DNA from: Myxococcaceae bacterium
Lineage (GTDB): Bacteria > Myxococcota > Myxococcia > Myxococcales > Myxococcaceae
Direction of reading: 5' to 3'
Length of the DNA stretch: 7,204 bases
Assembly (NCBI GenBank): GCA_018262385.1
Contig: JAGSPQ010000165.1
Span: forward strand, 1-7,204
Shown here: positions 1 to 4,819 of the stretch, piece by piece
Layout: every line of letters begins with the position of its first letter
Numbering within the stretch: position 1 is the first letter of the stretch
Position numbers and translations under genes: made by a program
The notes under the pieces: model-generated
Seen by the model: only the letters and a program-made list of their open reading frames with translations
Told to the model about the DNA's origin: nothing
Database searches by the model: none

Positions 1-9
1 GGTTCCGAC

Positions 10-747
10 TCAGGAGGCCTTCTCGAAGTCCATCGCGCTGGTCTCGCCCGCGCTGCGGCGGCCCAGCAGGTTCTCGAGCTTCATCGCGTTGAGCTCGACC
101 GTCTCGATCATCCGCTTGGCGTACGCGGTGAGGAAGAGGTGGAAGATGATGCAGGTCACCGCGATGCCCAGACCGAAGGCGGTGTTGTTCATTGCTTCCG
201 AGATGCCCTTCGACAGCAGCGCCTGTTTCTGATCGGCGGGAACGTTACCGAGTGATTTGAACGTTCCGATCAGACCGACGATGGTTCCGATCAGCCCGAA
301 GAGGGTCGCGACGTTCGCCAGCGACCACAGCCACGCGATGCGGGCCGAGATGTGGGGGTTGTTCTCGAGAATCGCCTCTTCAATCGACTTGGCGACTTCG
401 ATCTCGCCGCGGTTGGCGCGGGTGAGGCCGGCGCGGATCACCTTGGCCAGCGGAGCGTTCGGAGCAGCGCCGCACAGCTTGACCGCGCGATCGACGTTTC
501 CGGTCAGCACCAGCTTGGTGACCTGCTCCATGAAGGGCGGAGCATTGAGGTTGTAGCGGAACATCAGCGTGATCACCCGCTCGACCACCACCGCCAGCGA
601 GCAGGCGAGCCAGAAGATGTTGATCAACATGAAGGGACCGCCCTCTTTGAAGAACTCGATCAAGCCATCGAGCGCGCCTCCCTTATGGGCGGGTTCAGCG
701 GTCAGCACCACATCGAGAATGTGGTGAAACATCATGCTGGCGGACAT
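10..747 (-). CDS. MotA/TolQ/ExbB-family proton channel protein
   Basis: Inner-membrane channel subunit of the TolQ/ExbB/MotA family. Members conduct protons with an ExbD/TolR partner and drive TonB/TolA-type energy transfer to the outer membrane. The 245-residue protein has three apparent membrane segments (about 39-61, 142-163 and 190-210) and a large cytoplasmic loop between the first two. The family signature is the doubled glycine motif FGLIGTIVGLIGTF (150-163), followed by GISEAMNNTAFGLGIAV (181-197). I chose the ATG at 747. An in-frame TTG at 810 would add 21 residues but lies upstream of the likely transcription start. Ribosome-binding support is weak (GAAGGGG, 11 nt before the ATG), and ATGs at 735 and 732 are alternatives. 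The gene stops 9 bases from the window edge, so any ExbD/TolR gene downstream is out of view. The family is certain; the choice among TolQ, ExbB and a gliding or transport paralogue is not. Hand-sampled GC is lower here (31/60 at 241-300) than in dprA (46/60 at 1261-1320). Confidence 0.9.
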   Translation of the reverse strand: MSASMMFHHILDVVLTAEPAHKGGALDGLIEFFKEGGPFMLINIFWLACSLAVVVERVITLMFRYNLNAPPFMEQVTKLVLTGNVDRAVKLCGAAPNAPLAKVIRAGLTRANRGEIEVAKSIEEAILENNPHISARIAWLWSLANVATLFGLIGTIVGLIGTFKSLGNVPADQKQALLSKGISEAMNNTAFGLGIAVTCIIFHLFLTAYAKRMIETVELNAMKLENLLGRRSAGETSAMDFEKAS

Positions 748-794
748 TTCGGAGGATACCCCTTCAACGCAATGCGGTTTGAAAAGCTGCGCAG

Positions 795-823
795 TTTTTA
801 GTTGGCCCAATCTGAGGCGTCAA
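795..823 (-). promoter_or_regulatory. Putative sigma70-type promoter of the TolQ/ExbB-like gene
   Basis: On the minus strand TTGACG (823-818, five of six matches to the -35 consensus) is followed after 17 bases by TAAAAA (800-795, four of six matches to -10). This predicts a transcript starting near 788, about 40 nt before the ATG at 747. It sits in the 85-bp gap after dprA, in a locally AT-richer patch, so the gene can probably be expressed independently of dprA. It is recognised by consensus only. Confidence 0.5.
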
Positions 824-832
824 CAAACTGCT

Positions 833-1948
833 TTATCGACGCTCATACCGCCGCCCAGCTCTTTGGACCAGCAATCCTGCCAGCTCGAGCTCGATCAGCG
901 CGCTTGCCAGAAGCCCCGAGTCGAGCGGTTGGGCCCGGCCCAGCAGGGAGTCGAAGTCGACCGGCACCCGCTCGAGCAGTTGGTAGGCGTGCGCCGCGTT
1001 GGGCGACAGCTTGGTCAGGTCGAACGCCTCGGCGCCCACCTCGGCGGGCAAGGTCTGGGTCTGGGTGAGCCCCATGTCCTCGAAGACGTCGGCGGCGCGC
1101 GCGACCAGGCGGGCAGCTCCGGCGCGGATCAGCTGGTTGGGGGCGTGGGCGGTGAGGTGGTCGATCTGCCCGGGCACCGCCATCACCAGTCGACCCTGCT
1201 CCTGGGCATACTCGACGGTGATCAGCGCCCCCGATTCGCCGTGCCCGCGGACCAGCAACACCCCGTCGCTGGCGCCCGAGATGAGCCGGTTGCGGCGGGG
1301 GAAAGTCGTCGGGTCGGCGCGCACCCCGGGCGGGAAATCGGAGAACACCGTGCCGCCGCTGCCGACGATGCGGGGCGCGAGCTTCGCCTGCGGGGAATCG
1401 AGCGCGTCGAGCCCCGAGCCCATGAACGCCCACGTCTCGCCCCCGGCCTCGATCGCGGCGTCGTGGCAGAGCTGATCGATGCCCCGCGCGCCTCCGGAAA
1501 CGATGATCAGCCGGCTGGCCAGCTCGAGGGCCAGCGCCCGGGCGGCGGGGATGAAGTTGGACTCGAAGCTGCGGCTGCCGACCATCGCCAGCCGCGGCGG
1601 CCCGTTCGGCCGGTCTCCCCGGCCCAGGTAGAAGAGCATCGGCGGCGCGGCCTCCACCTGGGCGAGCCCGCGCGGGTAGACCGGATCTTCGGGGAAGCAG
1701 ACCGACATCCCGCCGTCGAGCGCGCGCTCGAGCAGGCGTTCGGCGTGCGCGCCGAGGGTGGACTCGAGCCCCAGCAGCCCCTCGCGGGCGGGCGCGGCGA
1801 GGCCCACCGAGCTGACCCACTTGAGCGGCCGTTCGTCGGCGAGGACGCCGAGGTCCGGGTAGACGCGGCGAATGGTCGCGATCGCGGCCGGCCCGATGCC
1901 GAGCACGCCCCACAGGCCGACCACTGCGCGTCTTTCATCCCCCGTCAC
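833..1948 (-). CDS. dprA: DNA-processing protein DprA
   Basis: DprA (Smf) binds incoming single-stranded DNA during natural transformation, protects it and loads RecA; it acts in the cytoplasm. The 371-residue length is normal. An N-terminal helix-hairpin-helix-like stretch (GIGPAAIATIRRVY, 17-30) precedes the Rossmann-like DNA-binding core. In order the core shows AMVGSRSFE (121-129), SGGARGID (151-158), FPRRNRLISG (216-225), ESGALITVEYAQEQGR (238-253), AVPG (257-260) and APNQLIRAGA (269-278), all conserved DprA blocks. A C-terminal winged-helix-like domain (about 312-371) ends in LIELELAGLLVQRAGRRYERR-type sequence, as in DprA/DML1-like tails. The start is GTG at 1948, with an alternative GTG at 1924. 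The G-rich ribosome-binding candidate directly before 1948 lies inside a predicted hairpin (1949-1971). The gene follows the LysM gene by 52 bp in the same direction. The first block has SGGARGID where SGLARGID is commoner, a minor variation. DprA also occurs in bacteria not known to be competent, so its presence alone does not prove transformation. Confidence 0.96.
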   Translation of the reverse strand: MTGDERRAVVGLWGVLGIGPAAIATIRRVYPDLGVLADERPLKWVSSVGLAAPAREGLLGLESTLGAHAERLLERALDGGMSVCFPEDPVYPRGLAQVEAAPPMLFYLGRGDRPNGPPRLAMVGSRSFESNFIPAARALALELASRLIIVSGGARGIDQLCHDAAIEAGGETWAFMGSGLDALDSPQAKLAPRIVGSGGTVFSDFPPGVRADPTTFPRRNRLISGASDGVLLVRGHGESGALITVEYAQEQGRLVMAVPGQIDHLTAHAPNQLIRAGAARLVARAADVFEDMGLTQTQTLPAEVGAEAFDLTKLSPNAAHAYQLLERVPVDFDSLLGRAQPLDSGLLASALIELELAGLLVQRAGRRYERR

Positions 1949-1971
1949 GCCCCCAGTCTAGGCAAGGGGGC
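1949..1971 (-). promoter_or_regulatory. GC-only hairpin abutting the dprA start codon
   Basis: On the minus strand GCCCCC (1971-1966) and GGGGGC (1954-1949) form a perfect 6-bp all-GC stem around an 11-base loop, and the second arm touches the GTG start at 1948. The GGGGG in that arm is the only purine-rich candidate for ribosome binding immediately upstream, so the fold could sequester the initiation site. It is not a convincing intrinsic terminator because no T-run follows; the next bases are GTGACGGGG. The inverted repeat is directly visible; its function is inferred. Confidence 0.4.
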
Positions 1972-2000
1972 TGACATCCCAACCTACGGCCTTGCGAAGG

Positions 2001-3164
2001 CTACCGCGACGCGCTGGCCGCGCCGGCGCCCGACCCGACGCGCATCTCGAGGTGATCGCCGGCCATGATCTCGCGAATCGAGCGGATCATCAGGCAGGTG
2101 GTGGCCTTGGTCTTCACCTCGACCGCCATGCACTGCCCGACGTCTTCCTTCGGCCACTTCTCGTCGAGCCGGTTCGGCTCTTTGATCGCGTCGCCGCTGG
2201 TCGTCCCGTCCATCTGGCGGAAGATGGTGAAGACGTTGCCCCGCTCGACCCCGTCGGCGCTGCCCTTGTCGATCAGCAGCTGCTCGTGCTCGCCGAAGGT
2301 GGAGAACCAGTAGCGGCCGCCAGAGACGACCACGCCTCCTTCGACCTTCTTGCTGTTCGGCCGGATCGTGACCATCCGGATCATGCTCTCGCCGGCGGGG
2401 CCGACGAGATCGCCGCGCATCATCTCTTCCCAGTCGCCGACGATCTCGAGGGTGGCGACCTTCTCCTTGTCGCTCCAGCGGACGACCTTCGCGGTGCCGA
2501 TCACGTGGGTGAGGTAGCCGAAGCTCCCGCCGGACGGGTGCGAGAGCTTGGTGGTGGTGCGGTAGATCACGTACGGCTCGCCCATCTTCACCGCGCCGGC
2601 CTTCTTGAAGCTGACGTAGAGCTGCTGGGGGAAGGACAGCATCTCGGTCTCACCGTACGAGCCGGAGATCACCCCCGCCTCTTCGATCTCCTGGTCGGTG
2701 ACGAAGCCCTCGACGCGGACGCTGACGGCGCCCTTGCCCTGGTAGCCGATCTGCCCGCTGACCTGGACCTTGTCCTCTTCGATCATCTGGGCCGGCTCGA
2801 CCTCCTCGGGACCCTCGCCCACTTCGACCTGGGTGGGGACCTCTTCACCGGTCGGAAGGAAACGGACCTGGTTGCCCGGGTAGATCCAGTGCGGGTTGGC
2901 GATCTCGGGGTTGTAGGACCAGACCTTGGGCCAGTACCACGGGCTGCCGAGGTACTTCTGCGACAGGTCCCAGAGCGTGTCGCCCTTGTCGACGGTGTGG
3001 CTCGAGGGCGAGCCCTTGGTCGGCTTGGCTGGAGTCGGCTGCTCGGCCTCTTCGGCGGGCTTCATCTCGGTTTCGTTTTGCGCCAGGGCGGGGCCGGCAG
3101 ACAGCGCGAGGAAAGCGACGGAGGCGAACAGCGGGTGGCGCATGGTCATGGTTTTCTTCTTCAT
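2001..3164 (-). CDS. Secreted LysM peptidoglycan-binding domain protein
   Basis: Probable periplasmic or envelope-associated protein that binds peptidoglycan through one LysM domain. The 387-residue product starts MKKKTMTMRHPLF, followed by a hydrophobic core and a cleavage site after ALA (residue 28), a typical Sec signal peptide. A short Pro/Glu/Lys linker leads to LysM at about 55-103: HTVDKGDTLWDLSQKYLG, then PWYWPKVWSYNPEIANPHWIYPG, the form common in deltaproteobacterial LysM proteins. The rest (about 130-375) is beta-rich and seems to hold two related modules. One runs MGEPYVIYR...GTAKVVRW...ATLEIV...MMRGDLVGP (194-255); the other runs from VVVSGG to LLIDKGSADGVERGNVFTIFR (278-316). 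They loosely recall the C-terminal part of FlgT-like proteins. No catalytic motif is apparent. The ATG at 3164 overlaps the stop of the upstream lipoprotein gene as ATGA, implying translational coupling. A second ATG at 3149 is possible but would shorten the signal peptide's basic region. Reading further upstream only adds out-of-frame sequence from the neighbour. Confidence 0.9.
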   Translation of the reverse strand: MKKKTMTMRHPLFASVAFLALSAGPALAQNETEMKPAEEAEQPTPAKPTKGSPSSHTVDKGDTLWDLSQKYLGSPWYWPKVWSYNPEIANPHWIYPGNQVRFLPTGEEVPTQVEVGEGPEEVEPAQMIEEDKVQVSGQIGYQGKGAVSVRVEGFVTDQEIEEAGVISGSYGETEMLSFPQQLYVSFKKAGAVKMGEPYVIYRTTTKLSHPSGGSFGYLTHVIGTAKVVRWSDKEKVATLEIVGDWEEMMRGDLVGPAGESMIRMVTIRPNSKKVEGGVVVSGGRYWFSTFGEHEQLLIDKGSADGVERGNVFTIFRQMDGTTSGDAIKEPNRLDEKWPKEDVGQCMAVEVKTKATTCLMIRSIREIMAGDHLEMRVGSGAGAASASR

Positions 3165-3937
3165 GGGGAACCGGTGAGCGAAGACAGGCGGGCCTTGGCC
3201 GCAGTGGCGGCGGTGGTGCCCGGATATGAGGAGACGATCTTCTGGTAGACGACCCGCGCGTCGGCGGTCTTGTTGAGCCGGACGCGGCACTCGCCGAGCT
3301 TCAGCAGCGACTCGAGCACCGCGTCGCCGGCCGGGTAGCGGGCGACCACGTCCTCGAAGGCCTTGGCGGCCCCTTCGAAGTCGTCGAGCCCCATCAGCCC
3401 CAGCCCGGTGAAGTAGATCGCGTTGTCCGCGCGCGGATGCCGGGGCGCGTCGGCGGCGAACTTCTGCAGCTCGAGGATTCCGCCGGCGACGTTGCCGGTC
3501 TTCAGCGCGGCGACGCCCTGCTCGAAGAACGCGTCGCCGATGTCCGGGTCGAGATCTTCGCCGGGCTCCGCCGCCGCCGGGCTCTTGAGCGCCTCGAGGA
3601 TCTCGGGAGCGGGCTCGACGATCTGCACTCCGGTCGAGAGCTTCGGGGCCGCCTGCTGGCGGGGCTTGAGCTTCACCACGGTGAGCGAGGGCATCGCTTC
3701 CGAGGTCGGCTCGGGGAGCTTGAGCGCCAGGCTCGAGGGAGGGCCCGGGGGGCGGACGCCGACCGAGGCATGCAGCTCGACCCGGTCGAGGCGCTTCTCC
3801 AGCCGGGCATTTTCTTCGCGAAGCGCGCGCAGCTCGGCCTTCAGCTCGGTGAGCTCGACCCGCGGTACAGCCCCCGGCGTCGCGCAGGCGAAGAGCGCGA
3901 TGGGACCAATGAGGAGGAAGGTGCGAATGACGGCCAA
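3161..3937 (-). CDS. YbgF/CpoB-like TPR and coiled-coil lipoprotein
   Basis: Resembles the Tol-Pal-associated periplasmic protein YbgF/CpoB, which coordinates peptidoglycan synthesis with outer-membrane constriction. The 258-residue product begins with a short hydrophobic signal ending in LFAC (Cys18), a plausible lipobox, so it is probably a lipoprotein. Residues 27-56 form a charged heptad-like coiled coil (ELTELKAELRALREENARL). A Pro-rich linker (61-125) contains the block SLTVVKLKP. Residues 134-251 carry about three TPR/YbgF-type repeats: DAFFEQGVAALKTGNVAGGI, then NAIYFTGLGLMGLDDFEGAA, then ESLLKLGECRVRLNKTADAR. The start is the TTG at 3937. No in-frame ATG or GTG lies between the pgeF stop and the lipobox, and the long upstream extension is antisense-like sequence over pgeF. 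The gene follows pgeF by 95 bp and overlaps the LysM gene by 4 bp. Domain layout supports the YbgF-like call, but the surrounding genes are not a complete tol-pal cluster, so a paralogue is possible. Confidence 0.82.
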   Translation of the reverse strand: MAVIRTFLLIGPIALFACATPGAVPRVELTELKAELRALREENARLEKRLDRVELHASVGVRPPGPPSSLALKLPEPTSEAMPSLTVVKLKPRQQAAPKLSTGVQIVEPAPEILEALKSPAAAEPGEDLDPDIGDAFFEQGVAALKTGNVAGGILELQKFAADAPRHPRADNAIYFTGLGLMGLDDFEGAAKAFEDVVARYPAGDAVLESLLKLGECRVRLNKTADARVVYQKIVSSYPGTTAATAAKARLSSLTGSP

Positions 3938-3997
3938 GTGTACGGACCCCGTTTCCAGACCGTCAAGAATTCGGACCCGCGCCGCTACAGACCTGTC

Positions 3998-4011
3998 GTG
4001 CGAGGTCGCAC
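3998..4011. promoter_or_regulatory. 14-bp dyad, candidate operator upstream of the lipoprotein gene
   Basis: GTGCGA-GG-TCGCAC is a perfect 6+6 inverted repeat with a 2-bp centre. It lies in the 95-bp gap between pgeF (stop at 4033) and the lipoprotein gene (start at 3937). The 2-base centre is too tight for an ideal RNA hairpin, so a site for a dimeric DNA-binding protein is the more natural reading. No matching regulator is in the window. The symmetry is seen; the role is inferred. Confidence 0.3.
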
Positions 4012-4032
4012 CTGCGGCCGAGCGCCCGCGGG

Positions 4033-4761
4033 TCAGAAGCGACAGGTGACGAACGAGAAATGCCGGCCGGTGAGGCCGCGATCGCGCCGGTGCGAGAAGA
4101 AGCGCGGATCGCAGGCGGTGCACAGGCCGAGGGGGTCGATCTGCGCCGCCGGCACTCCGGCGCGCATCAGGGTGGTCTGCACCGCCAGCGGCAGATCGAG
4201 AAAGGGGCCGGCGGGGCGGCGAACGCAGATCCCGGAAGGAAAGCGCTCGGCGAAGCGGGCGATCAGATCCTCGCCCACCGCGTAGCAGCACGGGCCGATC
4301 GACGGCCCGATCGCGGCGCGCAGATCGGCCGGGCGGGATCCGGCGCGGGCGAGGGCCTCGACGGTGCGGGCGGCAATCTGGGCCAGCGTCCCCTTCCACC
4401 CGGCGTGCACCGCGGCGACCCGCTGGCCGACCGGATCCACCAGCAGCAGCGGGACGCAGTCGGCGGTCCTCACCCCCACCGCGTCCCCTGCCCGGCCCGT
4501 CCAGATCGCGTCGGCTTCGGTCTGCGCGCCGATCGGCGCCTCGACCACCCCCTCGCCGTGGACCTGGGTGACCCCGAACAGCCGGTCGCCGTCGACTCCG
4601 GCGGCGGCGGCGAGCAGCCCGAGGTTGAGCGCGACCGCCTCGGGCGCGTCTCCCACCGCACTGCCGGCGTTGAGGCTGGCCCAGACCCCGGTCGAGACCC
4701 CGCCTTCCCGGGTGGGGAACCCGTGGGGAACTTCGAGCAGCTTCGAGGTGATCAGCTCCAA
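4033..4761 (-). CDS. pgeF: PgeF-type laccase-domain protein (peptidoglycan editing factor)
   Basis: Member of the YfiH/PgeF (Cu-oxidase_4, 'polyphenol oxidase') family. In E. coli PgeF acts in the cytoplasm and removes UDP-MurNAc precursors carrying L-Ser in place of L-Ala; family members have also shown purine nucleoside phosphorylase or adenosine deaminase activity. The 242-residue length is normal. The three metal/catalytic residues are present: His68 in TQVHGEGV, Cys102 in RTADCVPLL and His119 in AVHAGWKG. Other family blocks are NAGSAVGD (31-38), DAIWTG (84-89), AAIGPSIGPCCYAVG (149-163) and the C-terminal CDPRFFSHRRDRGLTGRHFSFV-type stretch (217-238). The start is a TTG at 4761, which places the usual N-terminal strand before HGFPTREGGVS correctly; no in-frame ATG or GTG offers a better choice. 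The gene is divergent from the diguanylate cyclase across a very short gap and heads the minus-strand envelope gene series. Family membership is certain; the exact substrate is inferred from characterised homologues. Confidence 0.95.
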   Translation of the reverse strand: MELITSKLLEVPHGFPTREGGVSTGVWASLNAGSAVGDAPEAVALNLGLLAAAAGVDGDRLFGVTQVHGEGVVEAPIGAQTEADAIWTGRAGDAVGVRTADCVPLLLVDPVGQRVAAVHAGWKGTLAQIAARTVEALARAGSRPADLRAAIGPSIGPCCYAVGEDLIARFAERFPSGICVRRPAGPFLDLPLAVQTTLMRAGVPAAQIDPLGLCTACDPRFFSHRRDRGLTGRHFSFVTCRF

Positions 4762-4770
4762 GCCCGCGTC

Positions 4771-4797
4771 ACTCTAGTTCAAAGGGCTGTTTGACAA
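4771..4797 (-). promoter_or_regulatory. Possible pgeF promoter overlapping the divergent -35 box
   Basis: On the minus strand TTGTCA (4797-4792, five of six matches to -35) is followed after 15 bases by TAGAGT (4776-4771, four of six matches to -10). The spacer is shorter than optimal. Transcription would begin near 4764, leaving almost no leader before the TTG at 4761. The -35 box shares the near-palindrome TTTGACAAA (4790-4798) with the plus-strand promoter. Weak consensus evidence only. Confidence 0.25.
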
Positions 4798-4819
4798 AGT
4801 GCGTCATGATGCCGACACT
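4791..4819 (+). promoter_or_regulatory. Candidate promoter of the diguanylate cyclase gene
   Basis: A perfect TTGACA (4791-4796) is followed after 17 bases by GACACT (4814-4819), which matches the -10 consensus at only three of six positions. A transcript would start near 4826. That would exclude the GTG at 4799 from the message and favour a start further downstream. The -35 box is strong and the -10 box poor. Confidence 0.35.

Noticed and set aside
263..294. Direct repeat GTTCCGATCAG at 263-273 and 284-294.
   Set aside because: It is 21 bases apart in frame and encodes the doubled GLIGT motif of the TolQ/ExbB membrane segment, so protein constraint explains it.
1989..2001. Small hairpin GCCTT-GCG-AAGGC at the LysM stop codon as a terminator.
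   Set aside because: The stem is only 5 bp, it overlaps the stop codon and no T-run follows on the minus strand.
734..3248. Long plus-strand open frames (734-2068 and 1992-3248) opposite dprA and the LysM gene.
   Set aside because: They lie antisense to genes with clear conserved motifs, have low-complexity Arg/Gly/Asp/His-rich translations without recognisable domains, and arise because stops are rare in GC-rich DNA.
3937..3966. TTGACG (3966-3961) with TACACT (3942-3937) as a promoter for the lipoprotein gene.
   Set aside because: The -10 box overlaps the first base of the only plausible start codon (TTG 3937), so transcription would begin inside the coding region; probably fortuitous.
3938..4399. 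N-terminal extension of the TPR lipoprotein reading back over pgeF.
   Set aside because: The extension is Arg/Pro/Ala-rich out-of-frame sequence within pgeF and would bury the lipoprotein signal; the TTG at 3937 gives a proper signal and lipobox.
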